From positions 434,001 to 498,000 of the forward strand of contig NZ_NIOF01000002.1 in NCBI RefSeq assembly GCF_002205645.1: DNA of 64,000 nt. The letters run 5' to 3'. Under the pieces are notes generated by a model. The model was not told the origin of the DNA. It did no database searches and worked only from the letters and a program-made list of their open reading frames with translations. This DNA comes from Roseateles aquatilis. GTDB taxonomy: Bacteria > Pseudomonadota > Gammaproteobacteria > Burkholderiales > Burkholderiaceae_C. Both the position numbers and the translations under genes were made by a program. Shown piece after piece: positions 28,401 to 36,952 of this stretch. Each line of letters starts with the position of its first letter. Within the stretch, counting starts at the first letter, position 1.

Positions 28401-28949
28401 TCAGCGCTGGTTGTAGCGCGCCTTGGCGGAGTTCACGCAAACATCCTTGGCATCGCCGGCCAGGGTGTTGCACTTCTCCGAGGCCAGCTTGTAGTCCGCC
28501 TTGACGCGCGTTTCCTCGGCGTCATCCACGGCCGCGGCGACCTTCTTGTTCATCTTCAGCTCGGCCTTGGCCTTCTCGTAGGTGGTCTTGGCCTCGCGCT
28601 GGCAGATGTCCTTGGCCTCGCCGGAGCGGTCGTCGCAACGTTCCTTGGCGACGTCGTAGCGGGCTTCATAGCGCGTTTCGATCAGCTTGGCCTCGTCCTT
28701 GGCGTTGCCGCTGTAGTTGTATTCCAGCTGCGCCAGCGCGACCTTCTCGCGGCCCTTCGCCTCTTCGACGCAGATGTCCTTGGCATTGCCGGACAGCTTG
28801 TCGCACGAATCCTTGTCGACCTTGTAGGTCTTCTTGATGTCGTCCTTGGCGCCGTCATAGACGGACTTGGAGAAGTTGGCGGCCTGTGCCATGCCCGCGC
28901 ACAGGCTGAAGGCGGCGGCGATGAGGGCGACGGTGGTGGGCTTGTTCAT
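28401..28949 (-). CDS. Periplasmic Cys-repeat protein of unknown function
   Basis: A 182-residue exported protein. A signal peptide (MNKPTTVALIAAAFSLCAGMAQA) ends at AQA/AN. The mature part contains three copies of a repeat with paired cysteines exactly ten residues apart: CDKLSGNAKDIC, CDDRSGEAKDIC and CNTLAGDAKDVC, each followed by a Lys/Ala-rich helix. The rest is charged and helix-prone. Similar repeat proteins occur in Burkholderiales, but I know no function. It is followed upstream by the DUF1328 gene on the same strand, with about 50 bp between. Confidence 0.85.
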   Translation of the reverse strand: MNKPTTVALIAAAFSLCAGMAQAANFSKSVYDGAKDDIKKTYKVDKDSCDKLSGNAKDICVEEAKGREKVALAQLEYNYSGNAKDEAKLIETRYEARYDVAKERCDDRSGEAKDICQREAKTTYEKAKAELKMNKKVAAAVDDAEETRVKADYKLASEKCNTLAGDAKDVCVNSAKARYNQR

Positions 28950-29001
28950 GGCAGTCCTTTTTTTGCTTTGAATCGGTGGATCCGGAGGGGTCAGGGGGTC
29001 G

Positions 29002-29163
29002 TCACTTGCGCAACAGGCTCATCACGAAGGTCGCGACGGCCATGATCACGAAGACGAAGAAGAGGATCTTGGCGATGCTGGCTGCGCCAGCGGCGATGCC
29101 ACCGAAGCCGAACAACGCGGCGATCAGGGCGATGACGAAAAACACGACGGCGTAGTGCAGCAT
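29002..29163 (-). CDS. Small DUF1328 (YtjA-like) membrane protein
   Basis: A 53-residue, two-helix membrane protein: [20 protein letters not shown], then [18 protein letters not shown] and a second hydrophobic run ending SLLRK. Sequence and length match the DUF1328/YtjA family, small membrane proteins of unknown function often found among stress genes. A perfect AGGAGA Shine-Dalgarno lies 7 nt upstream of ATG 29163. The gene is too short for ordinary ORF lists but is well supported. Confidence 0.9.
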   Translation of the reverse strand: MLHYAVVFFVIALIAALFGFGGIAAGAASIAKILFFVFVIMAVATFVMSLLRK

Positions 29164-29305
29164 CTCGGTCTCCTGCGCGGCACCGTGCCGCGATGAATGG
29201 ACTTTAGGGATGGCGCCGTTCGCGAAGGGCAGTCCCGCACCGCGACCCGTCGTCGGCGCCGGAAACGATCGCGTGTAGGAGGTCTCCTACCATTCGTCAC
29301 GAAAA

Positions 29306-29343
29306 GGAAAAACCGCCCGTCGGCGGGGGGCCGGACGGGCGGT
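29306..29343 (-). terminator. Intrinsic terminator of the chitinase gene
   Basis: ACCGCCCGT and ACGGGCGGT form a 9-bp stem with a GC-rich loop; on the leftward strand it is followed by TTTTTCCTTTTC. It lies about 60 bp after the chitinase stop codon. Confidence 0.85.
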
Positions 29344-29401
29344 CGGGAGAGCCGGGCCAGGCCCGGTTGGCGTGGTGTCCGGAGACACCGTCGGCCGAGG
29401 G

Positions 29402-31186
29402 TCACCAGCCGTAATAAGACTTCTGGTTGAAGCAGGTGGCGCTCTGCACCGCCTCCGGAGACGACGTGGATATCTTGTCGTTCCAGATGTTGGTCGCGAC
29501 GCTCACCCGGGTGGCGCCCGGATTGATCGACCTCTCGTTGAAGTAGGTCGTGTACGCGTTGTAGTAGCTGATGCGCTGCGGCGGGCCCTGATGCCAGGAG
29601 GCCGCGCCGTTGCACTCCAGGCCGCCGTTGACGATGTTGATGATGGTGCCGATGCGGAACGCCATCACGCCTTCGTCGGTCGTGTCCCCGGTCGCGACCG
29701 GGCCGGTGGGTTGACCGTTCACGGTGAAGCCGGTGCGCAGTTGCGGCAGGCCGCGATCGGTGCTGTTCCGGGAGATGTTGATGGCATCGCCGTACAGCAC
29801 GTCATGCGACGACGGCTTCTGCCCCTGCGGCGTCATCCAGAACCAGATGCCCGACAGGATGGACAGCGCGCCGTTGGTGGCCACCAGGTCCGGGCGCTTG
29901 AGCAGCGTGTCGGGTGCGGTGATCACGTCGCGCATCAAGCCGCTGTCGTAGAGCCAGCGCGAGAAGGCGCCGTAGTTGTAGTTCCAGGACAGCTGGATCA
30001 CGCCACGTCCGTGGTACGAGCGTCCCGGCACCGGCGGGAAGTCGACCGAGCCGGTATCGACGTATCCGATGTTGGGACTGGTGCCGTCGGTGTTGCTCGT
30101 GTAGCCCACTTCCTCGACCCAGTACAGCGCGCCCTTCCAGACTTGCGTCACCCGTCCGTCGCGGTCGATGTAGTCGCGGATCCACGGCGCCGGCGCACCC
30201 TGCCAGGAGCCGGAGGTCTCGCGGGAGGACTTGGCCCAGAACACCAGGAACTCTTGCGACTGCTGCTTCAGCGTGCCCTCGTTGAGGAACTGCTTGCAGT
30301 TGTTGGCCTTGGCCCAGCCGTTGTACTCCAGCACCGCGCGGCGGAAGGCGGGCAGGGTGAAGGTGTCCGTCGAACCGTCGGGTCGGGCGATCGGCTCCAT
30401 GTTACGCGTGCCGCCTTGCGTGTCGTACTTGCCGGAACGCAGCGGGAAGAGCCAATCCCAGTCTCCGGCGCTGACTTGACGCAGGAAGGCGTAGCCCTCG
30501 GCGGGCAAGGTCGAGCCGGAATCGACCGTAGGCGCGACCACCGGGCTCGGAGGCGGGACCGTGGGCATCACCGGCGGCACCACCGGCGTGCCGCCAGGAA
30601 CGACCGGCTTGACCGGATCCTGCGGCGGCAGGTGATCGATGCGGCCAGCCGCATCGGACGACGGCGTGATCGGCGCCGTGGTGCCGTCGGGGCAGGCCGC
30701 CAGCCGTTCCCACGGGGTCTCCCACTCGTGGGCGACGGCGGTGGCGGGGTTGAAGCCTTGCGTCCAGTACTTCGCCTTGAAGCAGGAAATGCTCGCCGGC
30801 GCGCCGACCGCCACGATCATGCCGCCGGTGTAGGCGGTGGAGGCGTACCACGGCGGGGTGAGCTCGATCGACACGGTGCCCGCGCCGTCGACGATCTGTG
30901 CGGCGCCGACCCTCTTCCAGGGGCCCTCGTTGCTCGTGAAGCTGGGGGCGTCCCCGCGGGTCCACCAGGCGTTGACGAAGACGGCCTGCTTGACGACGCC
31001 ATCGACGGTCGCGCGATAGGTCACTCGTTGACCAGCGGACGCGTAGGTGGTGTCGGCGCTCCAGACCTTCGCGGCGGCGACGGACGTATCGGCGGCCAGG
31101 GCCGGAAGCGGCGCCAGGGTGGTGGCGCCGAGGGCGACGGCGGCGGCCAGCGCGACGCGGCGCAGCAGGGGCTTAGCGCGAACCAT
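29402..31186 (-). CDS. Secreted GH19 chitinase with two CBM5/12-like modules
   Basis: A 594-residue secreted chitinase. A signal peptide ends near PALAAD. Two carbohydrate-binding-like modules follow: residues about 38-95 with VWSADTTYASAGQRVTYR and NAWWTRGDAP, and about 113-165 with YASTAYTGG and KYWTQGFNP. A Pro/Val-rich linker (about 185-228) leads to the GH19 domain (about 232-594). Catalytic Glu 323 lies in AKSSRETSGSW, and YHGRGVIQLSWNYNYG is the conserved GH19 substrate segment. ATG 31186 has GGGGAGG 6 nt upstream. The start overlaps the small lipoprotein gene by 14 bp, and a strong terminator follows. GH19 enzymes cut chitin and are often antifungal; that role is inference. Confidence 0.93.
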   Translation of the reverse strand: MVRAKPLLRRVALAAAVALGATTLAPLPALAADTSVAAAKVWSADTTYASAGQRVTYRATVDGVVKQAVFVNAWWTRGDAPSFTSNEGPWKRVGAAQIVDGAGTVSIELTPPWYASTAYTGGMIVAVGAPASISCFKAKYWTQGFNPATAVAHEWETPWERLAACPDGTTAPITPSSDAAGRIDHLPPQDPVKPVVPGGTPVVPPVMPTVPPPSPVVAPTVDSGSTLPAEGYAFLRQVSAGDWDWLFPLRSGKYDTQGGTRNMEPIARPDGSTDTFTLPAFRRAVLEYNGWAKANNCKQFLNEGTLKQQSQEFLVFWAKSSRETSGSWQGAPAPWIRDYIDRDGRVTQVWKGALYWVEEVGYTSNTDGTSPNIGYVDTGSVDFPPVPGRSYHGRGVIQLSWNYNYGAFSRWLYDSGLMRDVITAPDTLLKRPDLVATNGALSILSGIWFWMTPQGQKPSSHDVLYGDAINISRNSTDRGLPQLRTGFTVNGQPTGPVATGDTTDEGVMAFRIGTIINIVNGGLECNGAASWHQGPPQRISYYNAYTTYFNERSINPGATRVSVATNIWNDKISTSSPEAVQSATCFNQKSYYGW

Positions 31187-31421
31187 GAATCGCCTCCCCG
31201 GCAGCGTTGTAGTGGTCCACGGCCTCGCCGTAGGAGTTCGGGCCGCTCGCCGCATAGGCGGACGAGGGAATGACCGGGATCTCGGGCGCGGTGCGCGCGG
31301 CTTGCTGCTCGGGCCGGGGAGTGGCGGAGGCGCTGTTGTCTTCGGTGCCACCGCCGCAGGCGGAGAGGGTCAGCGTGACCAGAATGGCCAGCGCGCCAAG
31401 AAAGGGACGATGCGACGTCAT
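31173..31421 (-). CDS. Small lipoprotein coupled to the chitinase gene
   Basis: An 82-residue predicted lipoprotein. The signal MTSHRPFLGALAILVTLTLSAC ends in the lipobox LSAC/GGG. The mature part is short, with a Pro/Ala-rich segment and SSAYAASGPNSYGEAVDHYN. The 3' end overlaps the chitinase start by 14 bp, so translation is probably coupled. I do not recognise a family. An outer-membrane anchor or accessory for chitinase export is possible but unproven. Confidence 0.7.
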   Translation of the reverse strand: MTSHRPFLGALAILVTLTLSACGGGTEDNSASATPRPEQQAARTAPEIPVIPSSAYAASGPNSYGEAVDHYNAAGEAIHGSR

Positions 31422-31903
31422 GTCGGCTTCTTTCGATGCGGGTTGAACGGAGGCAGCATCTTCGGAAGCCGTTGGAACGATGAACACTACCGAAACGGCC
31501 ATCGAATGCTCCGTGACCAGCCACCATCGACCATTGGCTTGTGGATTTGGGTTGATTCAGTGAGCTTGTTGAAGAGGGTGGGGGACTGCTGCATGGTGTC
31601 GAGACGTTGGCGCATGAGGGGCTCCAAGTGCCGGACCGACGGAAGTCGACCGGGATTGATGGAGATCGACGGTGGGCCGACACCCACGGCGGGCGGACCG
31701 CGTCGCCTGTCTTGACGTGTCGTTGACGGGCCGGCGGCGACGTCGTCTGGCTTTTCTCAGCGTCCATGCTGACCAGACGCTGCAGCCTCGGTGTTCGTGG
31801 CATCGCCATCCGCCCAAGGGCGAGAACTGGGTCGAGGCGCGCCGGCGCGCCTCGCTACACTGGCCGCCGCCCGCCCAAGAAGGCCTCGAAGAGCCGCCCC
31901 CTC
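31422..31903. other. Intergenic region upstream of chitinase operon and MFS gene
   Basis: About 480 bases between divergent genes. GC drops in part (31470-31570). No convincing gene is seen. It probably holds the promoters of the lipoprotein-chitinase transcript and of the MFS gene. Confidence 0.4.
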
Positions 31904-33181
31904 GTGACCACTCCTTCCTCCCTCGGCGCCGACGGCGCCACGCCCCGATCCAGCGTCTTCCGCCATCCCGGCTTCACAGCCTTCCTGGTGGCGCGGCTGG
32001 CCGCGGTGCTGGCCGGGCAGGTCCAGGCAGTGGTCGTGGCCTGGCAGGTCTATGACCTGACGCGCCAGCCGCTGGCGCTGGCGTATGTCGGGTTGGCGCA
32101 GTTCATCCCCATGCTGTTGCTGCTGTTGCCGGCCGGGGACCTGATCGATCGCTTCAGCCGCAAGCCCATCCTGGCGATCAGCTGGGCGGTGAGCGCGTTC
32201 TGCGGTCTGGCCCTGTGGTGGCTGTCCGGCCACGGCAGCGCCGGGGTGACCGGCATCTATGCGGTGTTGGTGCTGTTCGGCTGCGCGCGGGCGTTCTCGG
32301 GACCGGCGCTGCAGAGCTTGCTGCCGCAGATCGTGCCGCGCGAACAGCTCGCGCAGGCGATCGCCGCGAACAGCATGCTGCTGCGCATCGCCAGCATTGG
32401 CGGCCCGTTCCTGGGCGGCCTGCTGTACGGCTTCGGCGGTGCGTCGCTGACCTTCCTGGTGTGCCTGGCCTGCTTCACGCTGGGCACGGCGCTGCTCGTG
32501 GCGCGCGTGCCGGTGCGTTTCGCGGCGCCGCAGGGGCCCGTGCAGGGCAACATCTGGCAGCGTTTCGGCGCCGGCATCCACTTCATTCGCTCGCGGCCCA
32601 TCATCCTGGGCACGATCTCGCTGGACCTGTTCGCGGTGCTGCTGGGCGGCGTGGTCGCGCTGCTGCCGATCTACGCGCACGAAGTGCTGCATGCCGGGCC
32701 CGAGGGCCTGGGCGCGCTGCGCAGCGCGATGGCGCTGGGCGAGGTGACGGCGGGTTTTTATCTGAGCATGCGGCCGTTCAACCGGCATGTCGGCCGCACG
32801 ATGTTCATCGCGGTCGCGGTGTTCGGGCTGGCCAACCTGACCTTCTCGCTGTCGACGACCTTCTGGCTGTCCTTCGCGGCGCTGGCCGTGGCCGGCGCGG
32901 CGGACATGGTCAGCGTCTACATCCGCGGCGCGCTGGTGCAGTTCTCGACGCCCGACGACATGCGCGGGCGCGTCAACGCGGTGAACATGCTGTTCATCGG
33001 ATCGTCGAACGAGCTGGGCGAGTTCCGGGCCGGCAGCGCCGCGGCGGCGCTGGGCGTGGTGCCCGCGGCGGTGACCGGCGCGGTCTGCACGCTGGGCGTG
33101 GTCGGCGCGTGGGCGGCGCTCTTCAAGCCGCTGCGCACAGTGGATCGTTTCGAGGAAGCGACCCCGGCCATCACGCGCTGA
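31904..33181 (+). CDS. MFS transporter, EntS/DHA3-like
   Basis: A 425-residue major facilitator protein with about twelve membrane helices. The loop motif GDLIDRFSRKPIL between helices 2 and 3 and the C-terminal FSTPDDMRGRVNAVNMLFIGSSNELGEF split pattern (RGRV then SNELG) are typical of the DHA3/EntS group, which exports siderophores or drugs. The start is uncertain: GTG 31904 (VTTPSSLG) matches the conserved N-terminus; upstream codons look unrelated. No substrate gene is adjacent. Confidence 0.85.
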   Translation: MTTPSSLGADGATPRSSVFRHPGFTAFLVARLAAVLAGQVQAVVVAWQVYDLTRQPLALAYVGLAQFIPMLLLLLPAGDLIDRFSRKPILAISWAVSAFCGLALWWLSGHGSAGVTGIYAVLVLFGCARAFSGPALQSLLPQIVPREQLAQAIAANSMLLRIASIGGPFLGGLLYGFGGASLTFLVCLACFTLGTALLVARVPVRFAAPQGPVQGNIWQRFGAGIHFIRSRPIILGTISLDLFAVLLGGVVALLPIYAHEVLHAGPEGLGALRSAMALGEVTAGFYLSMRPFNRHVGRTMFIAVAVFGLANLTFSLSTTFWLSFAALAVAGAADMVSVYIRGALVQFSTPDDMRGRVNAVNMLFIGSSNELGEFRAGSAAAALGVVPAAVTGAVCTLGVVGAWAALFKPLRTVDRFEEATPAITR

Positions 33182-33253
33182 TCGCGGCGATCCCGCGCCG
33201 ACGGCGCCACGATCTCGGCGGCGGCGTCGAGCCGGCCAGGGTCGAGCCCGGGA

Positions 33254-33604
33254 TCAGGCGCGGGTCAGCACGGTGAATCCACCGAAGATCATCCGCTGCC
33301 CGTCGAAGGGCATGTCCTTCATGTCCTTGATGATCGGGTCTTCCATGAAGGCCTGCATGCCGGTGTCGCGCACGGCCTTGGACGGCCATTCGACCCACGA
33401 GAACACCACCGATTCATTCTCCGCGCGCTTCACCGCCATGGTGAACGAGGTCACCTTGCCCTCGGGCACGTCGTCGCCCCAGCACTCGACCACCGACAGC
33501 GCGCCATGGCGCTTGAACAGGGCGGCGGCCTCCGTGGCCATCTTGCGATAGGCCTCCTTGTTGTCGTTCGGCACGGCCAGCACGAATCCATCGACATAGC
33601 TCAT
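33254..33604 (-). CDS. DUF1428 family protein
   Basis: A 116-residue cytoplasmic protein of the DUF1428 family, which has a ferredoxin-like (dimeric alpha-beta barrel) fold. It starts MSYVDGFVLAVPNDNKEAYR and includes VVECWGDDVPEGKVTSF and the terminal KRAENESVVFSWVEWPSK and GQRMIFGGF blocks, all characteristic. ATG 33604 has AGGAGA 6 nt upstream. Function of the family is unknown; some members are linked to RNA or small-molecule handling without clear evidence. Confidence 0.9.
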   Translation of the reverse strand: MSYVDGFVLAVPNDNKEAYRKMATEAAALFKRHGALSVVECWGDDVPEGKVTSFTMAVKRAENESVVFSWVEWPSKAVRDTGMQAFMEDPIIKDMKDMPFDGQRMIFGGFTVLTRA

Positions 33605-34100
33605 CTCGGTCTCCTGATTGGTTTGCATCGTTCGGCGACGTCACCCGACGTCGCACATGGGCTCGACGATCCAACGGCCGCCGTTTCGACACGGCACCGC
33701 GATCCGACCCGAAAAAAGCCGCGCCTACCCGAAGGTGAAGCGTGGCAAAGGGAGGATGCAGTCAAACAGTCAGAGAGTCACAGTCACGAAATCAACCTCG
33801 AGTTCACGGAAAAGGAAGCGGAGTGGAAGAGCGACACCGCGGTGATTCAATGGCTTCAGTCTACGGAGCGTCTCGCGAGGCCGGAGTCGGACGACTGTCG
33901 AAATCCCTGTAGGACATCAGGCGGTCGCCGCGATCCTCGACGGCGCAAGGAAAAAGCCGCGGCTGCGGAGGCGGCGCGCGGCTTGAAAGCTCGCAAGGGC
34001 AGGGAGGAAACAAGCGACTGAAGAACGGGACGGAGACGACTCGCGACGATAGGGGCACAGGCCTGGCGCTCGGGAAATCCCGGGGCGCCCCTCGATGCGC
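33605..34100. other. Region with no recognised gene and lower GC
   Basis: About 500 bases, partly A-rich (33690-33870). Short reading frames exist but none has a ribosome-binding site at proper distance plus sensible composition. A hairpin followed by T on the leftward strand (33949-33984) may end the transcript of the 73-residue gene. Confidence 0.4.
33949..33984 (-). terminator. Probable terminator for the small gene at 34101-34322
   Basis: AAGCCGCG and CGCGGCTT pair across a GC-rich loop; on the leftward strand the stem is followed by TTTCC. It lies about 120 bp beyond the stop. Confidence 0.5.
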
Positions 34101-34322
34101 TCAATGGCTGTTGCGGCCTCGCACGGCCGGCGGCAGGTAATCCTTTCCGACCATCGCCCGAGCGAACAGGTAGTTGTTGCGAGCCCGCATGGGCAGGCTG
34201 TCCAGGTCCACGTGGCCTTGCTGGTCGCAGGGGAAGCACATGGCACGGCCGGCGTCGAAGAGAGACTCGAATCGGACTTCGAATTGAGGCGCGGCGGCTT
34301 CGGTCACGGTGAGGAGGCTCAT
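34101..34322 (-). CDS. Conserved-looking small protein, unknown function
   Basis: A 73-residue protein starting MSLLTVTEAAAPQFEVRFES with landmarks CFPCDQQGHVDL and RNNYLFARAMVGKDY. AGGAGA lies about 8 nt upstream of ATG 34322, which supports it as a real gene. The CxxC-like pair CFPC could bind metal or form a disulfide. Small proteins of this kind are widespread in Burkholderiales, as I recall, but I know no function. It is not exported by any visible signal. Confidence 0.7.
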   Translation of the reverse strand: MSLLTVTEAAAPQFEVRFESLFDAGRAMCFPCDQQGHVDLDSLPMRARNNYLFARAMVGKDYLPPAVRGRNSH

Positions 34323-34841
34323 GATGTTTCTCCTGGTGAGGTCCTTTGCAGCAACTATCGGCGCCGGCCCGGGGACTTCCCATAGGCGCACCTCGGTGCC
34401 CGATGTCGGTGGGCGGAACCGTCGGATGTCCGGCTTCGTCCTACAGCTTGTGGGTTCAACGGAAGCGCGATCGGCGGCGTTGACCCGGTCGGCGGCAGGG
34501 TGGGCCGCTTCACACTGCTTTGCAGCGCGTCGCGCGGGCCGGTCGACGGCGGCGCGTGGGCCTCGGCGCGCCGCAGTGCGGTGTCCGGCATGCAACCTGC
34601 CAGCATCCACACCAGGGCACCGCGCGCCCATTCCGCGCGCCATGGCGAGCCCCCTGTGGGAGACCTCCTACATCGGCTCGCGGTGCCCGCCGCTTCGCCT
34701 CGGCGACGGCGGCGGACAACATGCGCTCATTGCAACCCGATCCCGCCCCGGATCATTTCAGCCAACCCAGCGCCCCAGCGCGCCACGGAGTCACCAGGCT
34801 CGCGATGGCGATGCGTGCGGGCCTCACCGAGCGAGGTCACC
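34323..34841. other. Divergent intergenic region
   Basis: About 520 bases between two divergent small genes. I see no supported gene, tandem repeat or hairpin of note. It is expected to hold two promoters. Confidence 0.35.
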
Positions 34842-34961
34842 ATGGATGACATGTTCTTGCTGATGACGCTGGCCACCTGCACCGCCACCGCGGTCGCGGT
34901 ACGCATGTGGACCTGGCTGGATGAGCTGGTGCGGGAAGACAACCAGGAGGAACTGTCATGA
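34842..34961 (+). CDS. Tiny 39-residue single-helix protein
   Basis: A 39-residue protein with one hydrophobic segment (about residues 4-22, MFLLMTLATCTATAVAVRMW) and an acidic C terminus ending QEELS. GAGG lies 6 nt upstream of ATG 34842. Its stop overlaps the start of the next gene as ATGA, and the next gene's Shine-Dalgarno (AGGAGG) lies within its last codons, indicating coupled translation. No family is recognised. Confidence 0.6.
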   Translation: MDDMFLLMTLATCTATAVAVRMWTWLDELVREDNQEELS

Positions 34962-35314
34962 GCGCCCGTCCACCCCTTCCCCCCGAGCATCCGGCCGATG
35001 CGTCCATCGTCGACGCCGCCACCGAGATGCAGCCGGTGTCGGAGAACCCGCTGAGCCAGTCCGCCCTCATCTGCGGCGAGGTGACCTACCGCTCCGGTGA
35101 CGGACCGCTGATCGTCATCCGACCGGGACCCGTCCGCGTGGAGATCAACGCGAACGACGTGACCCTCGGCTGGGACGACGGCCAGGCGCGCCTGAGCGCG
35201 GTGATGCCGCGCAGCGAATACGCGCGTTTCATCGGGGAGGGCGCGATCAAGCCCGTGGTGCCGCATCGCGCCGACGATGCAGCGCCTGACGGCGACAAGG
35301 CGTCGCCGAACTGA
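34958..35314 (+). CDS. Unrecognised 118-residue protein
   Basis: A 118-residue, Pro-rich at the N terminus, otherwise globular-looking protein with strand-like segments (LIVIRPGPVRVEINANDV and LSAVMPRSEYARF). It starts at ATG 34958, overlapping the upstream tiny gene by 4 bp, with CCAGGAGG 7 nt upstream. A hairpin terminator follows at 35368. No signal peptide or known domain is seen. The paired arrangement suggests the two products act together. Confidence 0.65.
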   Translation: MSARPPLPPEHPADASIVDAATEMQPVSENPLSQSALICGEVTYRSGDGPLIVIRPGPVRVEINANDVTLGWDDGQARLSAVMPRSEYARFIGEGAIKPVVPHRADDAAPDGDKASPN

Positions 35315-35367
35315 CGGTCGAGGCGCGGGCTCCGGCGACGCGTCTTCGTGCCGCCGATGCACGAAAG

Positions 35368-35391
35368 GAAGCCGCCCCAAAGGGCGGCTTC
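35368..35391. terminator. Bidirectional terminator between the small gene pair and the PRC-barrel gene
   Basis: GAAGCCGCCC and GGGCGGCTTC form a perfect 10-bp stem with loop CAAA. It is followed by CTTC on the right and, on the leftward strand, by CTTTCG. It lies between convergent genes and probably serves both. Confidence 0.8.
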
Positions 35392-35433
35392 TTCATGGGC
35401 GCGTCGATGAAGCGCCCACCGATCACGCATCGA

Positions 35434-35775
35434 TCACATCCATGCGACGCCGTAGTAGTCGTAGACCTTGCGGCCGTATTCGTCGCTGTACTCGGGGCGG
35501 TCGGACTGCGCGTAACGCGGCGCCTTCTCGAGCTGGTCCTCGCGCAGCGGCACGACGTAGCCATCCAGGCTGGTGTCGTACTTCAGCATGTTCCAGGGGA
35601 TCGGATACCGGTCGGTGCCGATGCCCATGAAGCCGCCGAACTCCAGCGCCGCATAACGGACGAGGCCGGAGCGTTTGTCGATCACCAGGTTGTCAATACT
35701 GCCCAGCTTGTCGCCGTTGCCGTTGTAGACCTTGGTGCCTTCGACGCGGTCGGAAGAAATGGTGGTGCTCGCCAT
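35434..35775 (-). CDS. PRC-barrel domain protein
   Basis: A 113-residue protein with a PRC-barrel fold. The recognisable parts are VEGTKVYNGNGDKLGSIDNL, DKRSGLVRYAALEFGGFMG and the PIPWNMLKYD segment. The C-terminal 30 residues are rich in Tyr, Asp and Arg. PRC-barrel proteins of this size occur in stress or RNA-linked contexts; the specific role is unknown. It starts at ATG 35775 and has its own terminator region at 35368-35391. Confidence 0.9.
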   Translation of the reverse strand: MASTTISSDRVEGTKVYNGNGDKLGSIDNLVIDKRSGLVRYAALEFGGFMGIGTDRYPIPWNMLKYDTSLDGYVVPLREDQLEKAPRYAQSDRPEYSDEYGRKVYDYYGVAWM

Positions 35776-35909
35776 GAGAATCTCCTGGTGGGGTTGGGGA
35801 TGACCTGACGAGGCAAGGCGTGTGCCTCCGCGCCGGGAATTTCCCTTGCCTCGGCATAAGACCGGATCGTCACTGACCTCCCTTCACTCGCCGCGTCGCG
35901 GCCTCGCGC

Positions 35910-36842
35910 ATGCCCAAACTGCCCACCCACGTCCAGGAAGCCATCGAGATCGTCCGCGAGGCCGCGCAGAGCTGGAGCGACGACAACGCGCCCAGCATGG
36001 GCGCGGCGCTGTCGTACTACACGCTGTTCTCGATCGCGCCCTTGCTGCTGATCGTGATCGCCGTGGCCGGCATCGTGTTCGGTGAGCAGGCCGCGCGCGG
36101 CGAGGTGATGGACCAGTTGTCCGGTCTCATCGGCCTGGAGGGCGCCACGGCGGTGGAGGAGCTGCTCAAGCGCGTCAACCGGCCGGAGGAGGGCGGCTGG
36201 GCCGCGGTGATCGGCACGGTGGTGCTGCTGGTGGGCGCGACCTCGGTGTTCGCGGAGCTGCAGAACTCGCTCAACCGGATCTGGAAGGCGCCGCCCAAGA
36301 CCGGACCGGTGTGGGACGGCCTGCTGACGCTGGTGCGGCGCCGCCTGCTGTCGCTGGGATTGATCCTGGGCCTGGGCTTCCTGTCGATGGTGTCGATGGT
36401 CGCCAGCGCCGCGCTGACCGCGCTGGCGCGCTGGTGGACACCGTGGCTGGGCGACTTCCTGCTGGCGGCCCAACTGTTGAACGGGACGCTCGCGTATGCG
36501 CTGATCACGGTGCTTTTCGCCGTCATCTACAAGTGGGTCCCGGACGTGCCGGTCCGCTGGCGCGACGTGTGGGTCGGCGCGCTGATCACCGCGGCGCTGT
36601 TCAGCCTGGGCAAGACGCTGATCGGGCTCTACATCGGGCACAGCGGCGTCAGCTCGGCGTACGGCGCCGCGGCCTCGCTGGTCGTCATGATGCTGTGGGT
36701 CTACTACTCGACGCAGGTCTTCCTGATGGGCGCCGAGCTGAGTTATGCCTTTGCCAGGCGGCACAGCCTGCGCGAGCAACTGGCCGAGACCCCGACGGCG
36801 CTCCAGGCCGCCTCGGCGACGGGCACCCGGCCGATGCGCTGA
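35910..36842 (+). CDS. YihY/BrkB family inner-membrane protein
   Basis: A 310-residue inner-membrane protein of the YihY (formerly called RNase BN) family, with about six membrane helices. Characteristic segments are SWSDDNAPSMGAALSYYTLFSIAPLL split here as DNAPSMGAALSYYTLFS, FAELQNSLNRIW, and SSAYGAAASLVVMMLWVYYS. Members have been linked to membrane and virulence functions, without a settled biochemical role. It starts at ATG 35910 and stands alone. Confidence 0.9.
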   Translation: MPKLPTHVQEAIEIVREAAQSWSDDNAPSMGAALSYYTLFSIAPLLLIVIAVAGIVFGEQAARGEVMDQLSGLIGLEGATAVEELLKRVNRPEEGGWAAVIGTVVLLVGATSVFAELQNSLNRIWKAPPKTGPVWDGLLTLVRRRLLSLGLILGLGFLSMVSMVASAALTALARWWTPWLGDFLLAAQLLNGTLAYALITVLFAVIYKWVPDVPVRWRDVWVGALITAALFSLGKTLIGLYIGHSGVSSAYGAAASLVVMMLWVYYSTQVFLMGAELSYAFARRHSLREQLAETPTALQAASATGTRPMR

Positions 36843-36952
36843 CCGACTGTCGGGCGACGGGCCGCGCCCCCTTTTGATGCGAGCGGCCGATCACCCCGCA
36901 GCCCGCGCCGTTACTTGCTGCGCGAGCGGCATGCCGATTGCCAGGGAGGGGG

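Noticed and set aside
29372-31273. Long rightward frame across the chitinase
   Set aside because: Shadow frame; the leftward frame has signal peptide, CBM modules and GH19 active site.
33756-33845. Short Ser/Lys/Arg frame beginning at an ATG after GGGAGG
   Set aside because: The ribosome-binding site abuts the ATG with almost no spacing, and only 29 codons follow; not supported.
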